Below, in pieces: positions 24,096 through 32,558 of a DNA stretch of 64,000 bases; position 1 is the first letter of the stretch; each line of letters starts with the position of its first letter. The notes under the pieces are model-generated. The model did not search any database and had not been told where the DNA came from. It saw nothing but the letters and a program-made list of their open reading frames with translations. Origin of the DNA: CANMIH01 sp049116335 (GTDB lineage: Bacteria; Pseudomonadota; Alphaproteobacteria; Rhodobacterales; Rhodobacteraceae); contig JAGDYZ010000023.1 of assembly GCA_049116335.1 (NCBI GenBank), forward strand, positions 1-64,000. The letters run 5' to 3'. The translations under genes and the position numbers were made by a program.

Positions 24096-24158
24096 GTCAA
24101 GCGGAAACTGACTCACCTCGGATCTTGCATTTGTTCACGTAATGTTCATTATCTCACC

Positions 24159-24611
24159 ATGGATACGGACACTCAGATGATGCCGGGGCAAGTTCTGGCC
24201 CGCGGTGTGTGCAGGCTGCTCGCCAGCCATGGGTTTGCAACGGTGGAAGAATTTGTGCCGGACCGGGGGCTGCGCATGGATGTGATGGCCTTGGGCCCCA
24301 AAGGTGAACTTTGGGTGGTCGAATGCAAATCAAGCCGGGCTGATTTTCAAAGCGATTCCAAATGGCAGGGTTATCTGGAATGGGCAGATCGCTATTTCTG
24401 GGCGGTGGATTCTGAGTTTCCCACGGATCTGCTGCCCTCAGAAAGCGGGCTGATCATTGCGGATGGCTATGGAGGGGAAATTCTCCGCATGCCCGAAGCA
24501 ACCAAACTGGCAGCGGCACGGCGCAGCAAACTTACGCGAAAATTCGCATTTCACGCGGCGCGGCGGTTGCAGGCGCTACGAGACCCGAAACTGTCGGGTC
24601 TGTTAGACTAG
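24159..24611 (+). CDS. mmcB: MmcB family DNA repair protein
   Basis: A 150-residue protein of the MmcB family, a restriction-endonuclease-like fold. The PD-(D/E)xK-type core is seen as MDVMALGPKGELWVVECKSS (Asp, Glu and Lys). In Caulobacter MmcB is linked to the damage-induced mutagenesis pathway with ImuB and DnaE2; those genes are not here. It is divergent from the ArsR gene and ends in a hairpin shared with the convergent DUF6324-type gene. Confidence 0.88.
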   Translation: MDTDTQMMPGQVLARGVCRLLASHGFATVEEFVPDRGLRMDVMALGPKGELWVVECKSSRADFQSDSKWQGYLEWADRYFWAVDSEFPTDLLPSESGLIIADGYGGEILRMPEATKLAAARRSKLTRKFAFHAARRLQALRDPKLSGLLD

Positions 24612-24630
24612 GGCGCCAATAGTGGCGCCC
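24611..24630. terminator. Hairpin between convergent mmcB and the DUF6324-type gene
   Basis: GGGCGCCA (24611-24618), ATAG, TGGCGCCC (24623-24630). No T-run on either strand. Confidence 0.5.
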
Positions 24631-24639
24631 CAAGGCTGT

Positions 24640-24828
24640 TCAGCGCTGTTTTTTGCTGACCATCTGCGCAGCGGCCATCAATTCTTCGGCAATCTCATGG
24701 GCTTCTTCAACGCTGAAATCCATAGGAATTTCAAAGTCCCCAGCGGAAATAAACAATCGAACCATCCCCTGATCGGTGGGTCCAATTTGCAGGTTTGCCT
24801 CGATGTCGCGTTCGTCGTTGATGCCCAT
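24640..24828 (-). CDS. DUF6324 family small protein
   Basis: A 62-residue protein (MGINDERDIEANLQIGPTDQ at the start; SVEEAHEIAEELMAAAQMVS near the end) of a type seen throughout Rhodobacteraceae and of unknown function. A beta-rich first half and a C-terminal helix are likely. GAGAGGATCC lies just upstream of the start on its strand. Confidence 0.8.
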   Translation of the reverse strand: MGINDERDIEANLQIGPTDQGMVRLFISAGDFEIPMDFSVEEAHEIAEELMAAAQMVSKKQR

Positions 24829-24977
24829 GGGATCCTCTCATTTCCGCCATTTGCGGTGGCTCAGACCTAGCCCCAAGCCCCTGTCGTTGCAAGGCTTGGG
24901 AATTTTTGCGAAGCTGTCACAAAAGTTGGATTTGGCTCTTGCAATCCCTCTGGGGCATGGGTATTCACCCCGCCAAG

Positions 24978-25054
24978 GCCGCCTTAGCTCAGTAGGTTAG
25001 AGCGCTAGATTGTGGATCTAGAGGTCCCCCGTTCGAGCCGGGGAGGCGGTACCA
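24978..25054 (+). tRNA. tRNA-His (GTG), alphaproteobacterial type with A73
   Basis: Acceptor GCCGCCT pairs with AGGCGGT (first pair G-U), followed by A73 and an encoded CCA. The anticodon loop is TTGTGGA with GTG, the D arm is GCTC-AGTAGGTTA-GAGC and the T arm CCCCG-TTCGAGC-CGGGG. The usual C73 opposite an extra G-1 is absent, as known for a clade of Alphaproteobacteria. Confidence 0.95.
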
Positions 25055-25185
25055 TTCTTCAAAATCATCACGAATAGAATAGCTTAGAACGCAGTGCTCT
25101 GTTCGTTCACGTTTCTTCTTTTCACAAATACTCCCGCCGGAGGCACCGGGCTTCACCCCGCCTCCAGTCGGCTGATCTCTGGGTC

Positions 25186-25494
25186 TTACTGCTTGGGATC
25201 GATGCGAATCTCCTGGCGCAACTCTCCGCTGGCACGATCGAAAATCAGAATCTGCGCGGTGTCTGTGACCACGGCATACCAATCGGGGCCCTGCGTATAG
25301 GCCATGGCAGTTTTGCCGTTGGGCAGAGTGATGACCTCTGGCAGCGGCGCGCGGGCATTGCTATAGCTGTGCCAAATGAGACCGAGGATCATAAGGATCC
25401 CGGCAATCATAACCCCCGTCAAAACGGTGACCAGCACGCGCAGAAAGCGCAGCTGGGGCGGTTCGGGCAGGTTTTCAGGTTCAGGAGACGTCAT
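25186..25494 (-). CDS. DUF6476 family membrane protein
   Basis: A 102-residue protein: a proline-rich N-terminus (TSPEPENLPEPPQLRFLRV), one membrane helix (about 17-40, LVTVLTGVMIAGILMILGLI), then a soluble domain with LPEVITLPNGKTAMAYTQG and ILIFDRASGELRQEIRI. The family is common in Rhodobacteraceae and uncharacterised. ATG 25494 has AAGGAT upstream and overlaps the divergent start codon of the pseudouridine synthase gene. Confidence 0.85.
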   Translation of the reverse strand: MTSPEPENLPEPPQLRFLRVLVTVLTGVMIAGILMILGLIWHSYSNARAPLPEVITLPNGKTAMAYTQGPDWYAVVTDTAQILIFDRASGELRQEIRIDPKQ

Positions 25495-26518
25495 GACCAT
25501 CCTTCGCGTCATCATCGCGGCAGATCCGCCGCCCCGTCTTGATAAGGCTCTGGCGCGTGATGTTCCAGAGGAGGCGGCACTGTCACGCACCCGTTTGGCC
25601 CGACTGATCGCCGAAGGCGCGGTTTCGCGGGCGGGCACCGCATTGACCAATCCAAAGCTGAAGGTCGAAGAGGGGGATGAAATCGATATCTCTGTGCCTG
25701 AGGCACAGGACTATGATGTCGTAGCGCAAGATATTCCGTTGGACATTGTGCATGAAGATGAGGATCTGATTGTAATCGACAAACCGGCTGGAATGGTGGT
25801 TCATCCCGCACCGGGTTCGCCGGACGGCACACTTGTCAATGCGCTCTTGCATCACTTTGGCGGGGACCTGTCTGGAATTGGTGGCGAAAAGCGCCCCGGA
25901 ATTGTGCACCGGATCGACAAAGACACCAGTGGATTGCTTGTGGTGGCGAAGTCTGATCGGGCCCACCATGGTCTCGCGGCTCAATTCGAGAAACACTCGG
26001 CGCGGCGCTCGTATCGGGCGCTCTGTTACGGTGTGCCAAGCCTCGGAGACCCTCGGTTGATGGGATCTAAAGGCATTTCCAACAGCGGTAACGGCGAGAT
26101 CGTCATCACCTCTGGTCTTGCACGTCATAAAACTGAACGGCAAAAACAGGCTGTGTATTTTGACGGGCAGGGGCGGCACGCGATCACCCGAGCACGCGTG
26201 CTTGAGCGGTTTGGTGCGCCCGAAGCGCTTGCGCTTGTTGAATGTCGCCTGGAAACCGGGCGTACGCACCAGATCCGTGTGCATATGGCGCATGCGGGTC
26301 ATGCCTTGATCGGTGACCCGGTGTATGGCGGGCGGCGCAAAGTCTCACAAAAAGCGATTTCTGGTGAGGCATATGCAGCCGTGACAGGGTTCAAGAGGCA
26401 GGCGTTGCATGCGGCTGAGCTGGGCTTTGTGCATCCCGGCACGGGGGAGGAAATGTTGTTCGAAGCCGATCTGCCTGAAGACATGGCCCAACTGTTGGCG
26501 GCTTTGCGCGCAGAGTGA
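25493..26518 (+). CDS. rluD: RluA family 23S rRNA pseudouridine synthase (RluD-like)
   Basis: A 341-residue enzyme with an N-terminal S4 RNA-binding domain (RLDKALARDVPEEAALSRTR to about residue 75) and a catalytic domain containing GIVHRIDKDTSGLLVVAKSD with the catalytic Asp, and GRTHQIRVHMAHAGHALIGD. It isomerises uridines in rRNA helices; RluD (positions 1911/1915/1917) is the best guess, RluC possible. The frame extends to 25376, but ATG 25493 is preceded by AGGAG and gives the family start. The start codon overlaps that of the divergent gene (TCATGA). Confidence 0.92.
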   Translation: MTILRVIIAADPPPRLDKALARDVPEEAALSRTRLARLIAEGAVSRAGTALTNPKLKVEEGDEIDISVPEAQDYDVVAQDIPLDIVHEDEDLIVIDKPAGMVVHPAPGSPDGTLVNALLHHFGGDLSGIGGEKRPGIVHRIDKDTSGLLVVAKSDRAHHGLAAQFEKHSARRSYRALCYGVPSLGDPRLMGSKGISNSGNGEIVITSGLARHKTERQKQAVYFDGQGRHAITRARVLERFGAPEALALVECRLETGRTHQIRVHMAHAGHALIGDPVYGGRRKVSQKAISGEAYAAVTGFKRQALHAAELGFVHPGTGEEMLFEADLPEDMAQLLAALRAE

Positions 26519-26590
26519 TGTGCAGGAGTTGACCTTTGGTGGGCGGTAAGCCGAACTCGCGGCATTGATTGTAATGGCGTGGGTTTAGGG

Positions 26591-27394
26591 ATGAGATTCT
26601 TAAAACAGATTTGCACAGTTGCGGCGGTTTGTGCGGCAACTGCGGTCGAAGCTGGGTCAGGTTGCACGCTGCTTCAGCCCCTAGGGCAGGCGTCAAAAGA
26701 GCTTCAACTGGGCGATTCCTGCGATCTGCGGGAAAGTCCGGGATCGACTTTTAAAATCCCGCTGGCTTTGATGGGTTACGACGCGGGGCTGCTTAAAAGC
26801 GCGCAAGAGCCGGAATGGGCCTATGATCCCTCTCTCATGGCGCCGTTCAAGAGCTGGCGGCAGGCCACGACGCCGCAGCGATGGTTGCGCTATTCTGTGG
26901 TTTGGTACTCGCAGCGGCTCACAAGAGAGCTCGGAATGTTACAGTTCCAGCGTTATGTGGATGATTTAAATTACGGCAATCGGGACCTGAGCGGAGACAC
27001 TGGACAGGATAATGGTCTGACCCATGCCTGGCTGAGCAGCTCGCTGAAGATTTCACCACAAGAGCAGATGGATTTCCTGCAAAAGGTTTTTGCAGAAGAC
27101 ACTGCTGTGTCACCCCAAGCGCATCAGAAGCTGCGGCAAGCCTTGCCTGATTATGAGGTTGGCGATCTGCAAGTGATTGGAAAAACAGGCACTGTTTGGC
27201 AGTTGGAGCAAAACGGAGCACGTAGTTCTCTGCAAACTGGATGGTTTGTTGGTCTCGTTCAGGAGGGCGGCGAAGCATATGTATTTGTGCACCTTAGGCG
27301 CGAAGCTGTCGCGGAAACGGGGTTTGCTGGATTTCGAGCGAGGACGGAAATTCTGTCGCAATTGCCGTTGCTCATCGAGCAGATTGCGCACTGA
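26591..27394 (+). CDS. Class D (OXA-type) beta-lactamase-like protein
   Basis: A 267-residue exported serine beta-lactamase relative: signal peptide (MRFLKQICTVAAVCAATAVEA), the STFK tetrad with nucleophile Ser52 and Lys55 (PGSTFKIPLAL), the SVV motif (102-104), YGN (128-130) and KTGT (198-201). All class D active-site motifs are therefore present. Its substrate range is unknown, and a role in peptidoglycan or penicillin sensing is possible. An in-frame GTG at 26579 exists; ATG 26591 gives a clean signal peptide. It is a single gene between the pseudouridine synthase and rpoH, with no mobile element beside it. Confidence 0.87.
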   Translation: MRFLKQICTVAAVCAATAVEAGSGCTLLQPLGQASKELQLGDSCDLRESPGSTFKIPLALMGYDAGLLKSAQEPEWAYDPSLMAPFKSWRQATTPQRWLRYSVVWYSQRLTRELGMLQFQRYVDDLNYGNRDLSGDTGQDNGLTHAWLSSSLKISPQEQMDFLQKVFAEDTAVSPQAHQKLRQALPDYEVGDLQVIGKTGTVWQLEQNGARSSLQTGWFVGLVQEGGEAYVFVHLRREAVAETGFAGFRARTEILSQLPLLIEQIAH

Positions 27395-27488
27395 AACACA
27401 CAGCACCTCCGCGTGAGCGCACAGCCTTATGGGTTTTTGTTTCTCACCTGTGCGTTTAAACATGTTTCAACCTTTTGGAGCAGCGCCC

Positions 27489-27517
27489 CTTGAAAGGGGT
27501 GTTAGCGCCACCTATCT
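27489..27517 (+). promoter_or_regulatory. Heat-shock-type promoter of rpoH
   Basis: CTTGAAA (27489-27495) and CCTATCT (27511-27517) separated by 15 bases resemble a sigma-32 promoter, 37 bases upstream of rpoH. Autoregulation of rpoH by a sigma-32 promoter is known in Caulobacter. Confidence 0.55.
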
Positions 27518-27554
27518 GGTATGTTAAGAAGAGTAACATTGGAGCCTCAGGGAC

Positions 27555-28451
27555 ATGAGCAACTACGCAAATCTTCCGGCACCTTCGCCCGAAGCAGGGC
27601 TAAGCCGGTATCTGCAGGAAATCCGTAAATTCCCGCTCTTGGAGCCGGAAGAAGAATTCATGCTGGCCAAGCGCTGGGTTGAGAACGAAGACAGCCGCGC
27701 GGCGCATAAGATGGTCACATCTCACCTGCGTCTGGCGGCGAAAATCGCTATGGGCTATCGCGGTTACGGGTTGCCCCAGGCTGAGGTGATCTCAGAAGCC
27801 AACGTCGGGCTGATGCAGGCCGTCAAACGCTTTGATCCGGACAAGGGTTTCCGTCTGGCGACCTATGCCATGTGGTGGATCCGCGCGAGCATTCAGGAAT
27901 ATATCCTGCGCTCCTGGTCCTTGGTCAAACTTGGTACAACCTCCGCTCAGAAAAAGCTTTTCTTCAATCTGCGCAAAGCCAAATCTCGGATTGGTGCGCT
28001 GGAAGACGGTGATCTGCGCCCCGAACACGTCGCGAAAATTGCCCATGATCTGGGTGTGACCGAAAAAGACGTTGTTAGCATGAACCGCCGGATGTCCGGT
28101 GGGGATGCTTCGCTCAATGCGACCGTGGGGTCGGAAGGCGAAGGCACCATGCAGTGGCAGGATTGGCTCGAAGACGAGAGCGCGGACCAAGCTGGTGATT
28201 ATGCCGAGAAGGATGAGCTGGATGCGCGTCGCGCACTTCTGACAGAGGCGATGGATGTGTTGAATGATCGTGAGCGCGATATTCTGAGCCAACGACGTCT
28301 CGCTGAGCAGGCCGTCACCCTGGAAGATCTGTCGACGCAGTACAGCGTAAGCCGCGAGCGTATCCGCCAGATTGAGGTTCGTGCCTTTGAAAAACTGCAA
28401 AAGCGCATGCGCGAACTAGCGCGTGAGCAGGGCATGACAATTTCAGCCTAA
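27555..28451 (+). CDS. rpoH: RNA polymerase sigma factor RpoH (sigma-32)
   Basis: A 298-residue heat-shock sigma factor. Region 2 (HKMVTSHLRLAAKIAMGYRG, VGLMQAVKRFDPDKGFRLATY, MWWIRASIQEYIL), the RpoH box (QKKLFFNLRKAK) and region 4 (TLEDLSTQYSVSRERIRQIE) are all present. It directs transcription of chaperone and protease genes. The gene stands alone with a sigma-32-like promoter and a clear terminator. Many roseobacters carry two rpoH genes; this may be one of them. Confidence 0.97.
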   Translation: MSNYANLPAPSPEAGLSRYLQEIRKFPLLEPEEEFMLAKRWVENEDSRAAHKMVTSHLRLAAKIAMGYRGYGLPQAEVISEANVGLMQAVKRFDPDKGFRLATYAMWWIRASIQEYILRSWSLVKLGTTSAQKKLFFNLRKAKSRIGALEDGDLRPEHVAKIAHDLGVTEKDVVSMNRRMSGGDASLNATVGSEGEGTMQWQDWLEDESADQAGDYAEKDELDARRALLTEAMDVLNDRERDILSQRRLAEQAVTLEDLSTQYSVSRERIRQIEVRAFEKLQKRMRELAREQGMTISA

Positions 28452-28477
28452 ACAATATTCCCTCCCCAAGTCGAAAG

Positions 28478-28504
28478 GCCCCGGTTCTGCCGGGGCTTTT
28501 CTTA
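28478..28504 (+). terminator. Rho-independent terminator after rpoH
   Basis: GCCCCGG (28478-28484), TTCTG, CCGGGGC (28490-28496), then TTTTCTT. It also lies at the end of the convergent phhB gene. Confidence 0.88.
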
Positions 28505-28514
28505 TTTGATGAGG

Positions 28515-28829
28515 CTATTTCCCCGAGGCCAACAGGGCGTCAAATCGTCTGGCGCAGTCAAAATCCAGCTCGGTCAGACCGTCGACGTCATGGGTTGTGA
28601 AGCTCACCTTGCAATACCCCCAGCCCAATTGAATGTCGGGATGGTGGTTGGTGGCATCCGCCAGCCAGATCGCAAGATTGGCTGCATAGGTAGCCTTCGC
28701 AAACCCTTTGAAGGCCAAATGTCGCGTAAGGACACGGTGATCGTCGGACAAAGTCCAATCCGGGAGGGCGCCGAACTTTTCGAGAATTGCGCTGTCGGGC
28801 AGTCGGGTGGGGCGATCTGAGGCGGGCAT
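28515..28829 (-). CDS. phhB: 4a-hydroxytetrahydrobiopterin dehydratase (pterin-4a-carbinolamine dehydratase)
   Basis: A 104-residue PCD/DCoH family enzyme with NHHPDIQLGWGYCKVSFTTH, the conserved His-His-Pro and later Thr-His of the active site. It dehydrates the 4a-carbinolamine formed by pterin-dependent hydroxylases and so recycles the cofactor; some members act in cofactor assembly. ATG 28829 with AAGGAA upstream is chosen; the frame is open far upstream without support. No phenylalanine hydroxylase is in the window. Confidence 0.92.
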   Translation of the reverse strand: MPASDRPTRLPDSAILEKFGALPDWTLSDDHRVLTRHLAFKGFAKATYAANLAIWLADATNHHPDIQLGWGYCKVSFTTHDVDGLTELDFDCARRFDALLASGK

Positions 28830-28913
28830 GTTGAATTCCTTAAATGCGACATGACAGGCGGGAAGTGCTGACCTATGGTGCCCGAGTTTAGCGATAACAC
28901 CAAGGGGAACGCG

Positions 28914-29885
28914 ATGTCTGAGACTGTTCGGTGGGGTATTCTTGGAGCGGCAAAATTTGCCCGCGAACACATGGGACCCGCTCTTCATCTGGCGCGCCGC
29001 GGATCGCTGGCCGCGCTGGCGACATCCAACGCGGACAAGGCGGCTCCGTTCTCGTCCATGGTCCCGGGCCTGCGGGTTCACAACAGCTATGACGCGCTTC
29101 TGGCTGATCCCGAAATCGATGCGGTGTATGTGCCTTTGCCGAACCATCTTCATGTCGACTATGCGCTCAAAGCTCTTGAGGCAGGGAAACATGTTCTGGT
29201 CGAAAAGCCGCTGGCCATGGCGGCGGAGGGGTTTGAACCTGTGATCGCGGCGCGGGATGCCAGTGGGCGTCTGGCAGCTGAAGCCTATATGATTGTGCAT
29301 CACCCCCAGTGGAAAACTGCCAAGGCGCTGTATCAGGCCGGTGAAATTGGACGGCTGGTGCGGGTGTCCGGTGCCTTTTCCTATGACAACAGTCAGGACA
29401 CCGCAAACATTCGCAACACGCCTGACACGGGTGGCGGGGCGGTGCCTGATATTGGGGTCTATATCTATGGCGCAACCCGGTTTGTGACGGGGGAAGAGCC
29501 CGAAGAGATACTCTCAAATGAGATTCGCCGCGAGAATAATGTGGATGTTTATAGCCATATCACTGCGCGATTCCCGAGCTTTCACTATACAGGTGTCGTA
29601 TCGATGCGGGCTGCACCCTGGCAGGACATGACATTTCACGGTGAAAAAGGCGTGATGCGACTAACCGCCCCGTTCAACCCACAGGTGTATGGTGAGGCGC
29701 GGATTGAACTGCATCTCGGGCAGGAACGACGTGAATTGCGCTTTCCGCAGGTGAACCACTATGTGGAGCAGGTCGAGGCCTTCAATCGGTCGGTGTTGGA
29801 TGGTGATGCTTATCCGTGCCCGCTTGAATTCAGCCAGGGCACCCAGCGTATGATCGACCGTATCTGGGCCGCTGAAGGGCAGTGA
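28914..29885 (+). CDS. Gfo/Idh/MocA family oxidoreductase
   Basis: A 323-residue NAD(P)-dependent dehydrogenase. The Rossmann start is VRWGILGAAKFAREH; AVYVPLPNHLHVDYALKALE and the family Lys in HVLVEKPLAM follow, then a C-terminal beta-sheet domain with GGGAVPDIGVYIYGATRF. It probably oxidises a sugar, polyol or related alcohol; the substrate is unclear. ATG 28914 has AAGGGG upstream; the in-frame start at 28875 does not fit the fold. It is divergent from phhB. Confidence 0.88.
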   Translation: MSETVRWGILGAAKFAREHMGPALHLARRGSLAALATSNADKAAPFSSMVPGLRVHNSYDALLADPEIDAVYVPLPNHLHVDYALKALEAGKHVLVEKPLAMAAEGFEPVIAARDASGRLAAEAYMIVHHPQWKTAKALYQAGEIGRLVRVSGAFSYDNSQDTANIRNTPDTGGGAVPDIGVYIYGATRFVTGEEPEEILSNEIRRENNVDVYSHITARFPSFHYTGVVSMRAAPWQDMTFHGEKGVMRLTAPFNPQVYGEARIELHLGQERRELRFPQVNHYVEQVEAFNRSVLDGDAYPCPLEFSQGTQRMIDRIWAAEGQ

Positions 29886-29901
29886 TCTAGTCGAACTCTG
29901 A

Positions 29902-29916
29902 TGGGGCAAAGCCCCA
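29902..29916. terminator. Short hairpin between convergent genes
   Basis: TGGGGC (29902-29907), AAA, GCCCCA (29911-29916), between the stop codons of the MocA-type gene and the convergent oxidoreductase. Without a T-run its strength is doubtful. Confidence 0.35.
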
Positions 29917-29930
29917 CCAGTTTGTCCGGC

Positions 29931-30899
29931 TCAGAGGTCTTGGATTGTGATCACCACCTTGCCGGTGGACTTGCGGTCACGCAGCAGATCCATACCCTCC
30001 AGCGCCTGCTCAAGCGGCAGCACATGGCTTACATGTGGGGTGATGCGACCGGCGCTATACCAAGCCATCAGCTGGTCAAGAGACTTGGTCAAAGCAGGGG
30101 CGTTAAAGCTTAGATATCCGCCCCAATACAGCCCAAGGACCGAGATGTTTTTAACCATTAGATGGTTGGCTTTGATCTGAGGTACATCCCCCGAAGCAAA
30201 GCCAATGCTTAGGATGCGTGCTTCGGGGCGGCAGGACCGGAAGGCGGCAGTGAACTGATCGCCTCCCACAGGGTCATAGACGACATCAGCACCACCAAGC
30301 ACTTTCATTTCCTCACGAATATCTTGGCTAGTGGCATCGATAAGATGATCGGCCCCAGCGTTTTTTGCCGCCTCAAGCTTGTCCGTGCCTCGGGCGCAGG
30401 CCACCACACGGGCGCCCATCAGTTTGCCAATTTCAACCGCAGACAGGCCCACGCCACCCGCTGCACCCAGAACCAAGAGTGTTTCGCCGGGTTGCAAATG
30501 CGCGCGGTGATCCAGTGCAAGGTGGCTGGTGCCATAGGCGATCTGGAGCGCCGCGGCGTCCGTCCACCCCATGTCATCAGGTAGTATAACGGCGCGTTCG
30601 ACCGGGAAACATCCGTACTCCGCAAGCCCGCCTTTGCCGCCAAAAACCGCCACGCGATCACCAATGGCAAAACCCGAAACATCGGGTCCAACAGCATCGA
30701 CAATTCCGGCAACTTCCATCCCAAGCACAAAGGGCAGGGCGGGCGTGTCTTGATAGGTTCCCTTGCGCATTAACAAATCCGCAAAGTTTAACCCGCAAGC
30801 TGCAATGCGTAGACGCAGTTCCCCCTGACCCGGATTGGGTATGTCCAGTTCGGCAATTGTGGGGGGTGTGTCATGTGAGGTTAAATAAAGGGCGCGCAT
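29931..30899 (-). CDS. NADPH:quinone oxidoreductase family protein (zinc-type MDR superfamily)
   Basis: A 322-residue medium-chain dehydrogenase/reductase of the quinone oxidoreductase branch: GLNFADLLMRKGTYQ, LGMEVAGIVDAVGPDV, GDRVAVFGGKGGLAEY and the NADPH-binding LVLGAAGGVGLSAVEIG. It lacks the structural-zinc cysteine cluster. It probably reduces quinones or enones with NADPH. ATG 30899 with AGGAGA upstream is chosen over the longer frame to 30953. Confidence 0.88.
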   Translation of the reverse strand: MRALYLTSHDTPPTIAELDIPNPGQGELRLRIAACGLNFADLLMRKGTYQDTPALPFVLGMEVAGIVDAVGPDVSGFAIGDRVAVFGGKGGLAEYGCFPVERAVILPDDMGWTDAAALQIAYGTSHLALDHRAHLQPGETLLVLGAAGGVGLSAVEIGKLMGARVVACARGTDKLEAAKNAGADHLIDATSQDIREEMKVLGGADVVYDPVGGDQFTAAFRSCRPEARILSIGFASGDVPQIKANHLMVKNISVLGLYWGGYLSFNAPALTKSLDQLMAWYSAGRITPHVSHVLPLEQALEGMDLLRDRKSTGKVVITIQDL

Positions 30900-31196
30900 G
30901 TCTGGATCTCCTGGATTTGAGCGCATCTGTGCAAATCCACCCTCGAGTGTCAAACGCTAGAGGGGGCCAAAGCTGTGTTTCCGAGGTGTGAATACAACGT
31001 TAAAGTGCTCAACTTTGTGTTGATTTGCGTGGAAATTTACCAACACTAGGTGGAGGTCAGACTTGATTTTTGGTCGTAATCTGATGTAGCGATATGTGTT
31101 ATGAAGCGTGCAGGATGAGGCAAGCCGCAGGCATAGAATGGGCCGCGTGACGTTTCGGGCTCGTCTGGTCGCTACCCATTGAATAGGAATTTCGTA

Positions 31197-31568
31197 ATGG
31201 CGCATCCAGTAGATGTACATGTCGGCAAACGCATTCGTCATCGCCGCTGGCTTGTTGGGATGACCCAACAGCAATTGGCTGAGCGTGTTGGAATTAAATT
31301 CCAACAAATCCAGAAATATGAAACCGGTGCCAACCGGGTCAGCGCTTCCCGCCTATGGGATATCGCAGATTCCTTGGATGTCCCGGTCAGCTTCTTTTTC
31401 GAAGGCATTGAGCCCGCGGGTGAAAGCACCGAAAAGGTTGATAATGTTCCGGCGGATATCCTTGGCGATAAAGAAGCCCTGGATCTTGTGCGGTCATATT
31501 ACGCCATCCCAGAGAACCAGCGCCGCCGTTTGTTTGAATTGGCACGTGTTTTGTCTGACGTGGCTTGA
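31197..31568 (+). CDS. XRE-family HTH transcriptional regulator
   Basis: A 123-residue regulator. The helix-turn-helix is at about residues 10-65 (VGKRIRHRRWLVGMTQQQLA, FQQIQKYETGANRVSASRLW), followed by an acidic linker and a C-terminal helix pair (DLVRSYYAIPENQRRRLFEL). It resembles the PraR-like regulators conserved in Alphaproteobacteria, which act in surface and quorum-linked traits in rhizobia; its targets here are unknown. AGGAAT precedes the ATG. The 240 bases upstream hold no gene. Confidence 0.88.
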   Translation: MAHPVDVHVGKRIRHRRWLVGMTQQQLAERVGIKFQQIQKYETGANRVSASRLWDIADSLDVPVSFFFEGIEPAGESTEKVDNVPADILGDKEALDLVRSYYAIPENQRRRLFELARVLSDVA

Positions 31569-31622
31569 GGCTGATCAATCCCTGCGGTAGCGATACAGAA
31601 AATGCATCGCTCCGGGGGGCCC

Positions 31623-32423
31623 ATGTCCAAGTTTTCTTCTGATTTAAAAGACGACCTTATTCAGACCGCCGAGGCATTGGCGGATGCGGCTGGCAACGCC
31701 ATTTTACCGTATTTTCGCGGACAAAGCCTCGGGATTGAAAATAAATTGTCCGGCGGGTTTGATCCTGTCACTGTTGCGGATCGCGCAGCAGAACAGGCGA
31801 TGCGCGAAGTATTGCAGCAACGCCGCCCCCAAGATGCCATTCTGGGTGAAGAATTTGGGGCCTCCGAGGGGACCTCGGGGCTCACTTGGGTTCTTGATCC
31901 TATTGATGGCACACGGGGTTTCATGGCGGGCACGCCCACCTGGGGAGTGCTGATTTCGGTCGCGGATGACGCTGGGCCGGTGCTTGGCGTGATTGACCAA
32001 CCCTATACCAAGGAAAGGTTTATTGGCGGCTTGGGCCGGGCGGATTGGACTGGCCCGCTGGGGACACGTCCATTGGGCGTGCGTCAGCAGACCGAACTCG
32101 ATCAGGCGGTGTTGTTCACCACTTTCCCAGAAGTGGGCACGCCCGACGAGGGCGCTGCGTTTCGCCGGGTGGCAGAACAGGTCAAACTGGTGCGCTATGG
32201 TATGGATTGTTATGCCTATGCTCTTTTGGCTGCGGGGCAAATTGATCTGGTGATTGAAGCGGGGCTCCAGGCCTACGACATTCAGGCGCCTATCGCCGCG
32301 ATCCAGGCGGCAGGGGGTGTTGTCACCAACTGGCAAGGCGCGCCCGCGCACAACGGCGGAACCGTTGTGGCTGCGGCCACCCCAGAATTGCATGCGGCAG
32401 CCTTGGCTTTGATCGCCGGGTAA
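31623..32423 (+). CDS. hisN: Histidinol-phosphatase (inositol monophosphatase family)
   Basis: A 266-residue Mg-dependent phosphatase of the IMPase fold: ILGEEFG (Glu76/77), the metal-binding WVLDPIDGTRGFM (92-97) and the C-terminal GLQAYDIQAPIAAIQAAGG. The GTRGF and DCYAY variants match the HisN type that removes phosphate from histidinol phosphate in many Actinobacteria and Alphaproteobacteria; another IMPase substrate is possible. ATG 31623 is used. Confidence 0.87.
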   Translation: MSKFSSDLKDDLIQTAEALADAAGNAILPYFRGQSLGIENKLSGGFDPVTVADRAAEQAMREVLQQRRPQDAILGEEFGASEGTSGLTWVLDPIDGTRGFMAGTPTWGVLISVADDAGPVLGVIDQPYTKERFIGGLGRADWTGPLGTRPLGVRQQTELDQAVLFTTFPEVGTPDEGAAFRRVAEQVKLVRYGMDCYAYALLAAGQIDLVIEAGLQAYDIQAPIAAIQAAGGVVTNWQGAPAHNGGTVVAAATPELHAAALALIAG

Positions 32424-32558
32424 GTCTTGTCTTTGATGTGCTTTTCCCACATCTTGCGCGCGGGCGATTTGACCGCCCGCACAACCTCTGGCGCGTGTCC
32501 TTCCCTTTTCTGGTGCGCCTGAGGGGTCCTTCACCGAAAAGGGGTTTTGGAGGACCGC

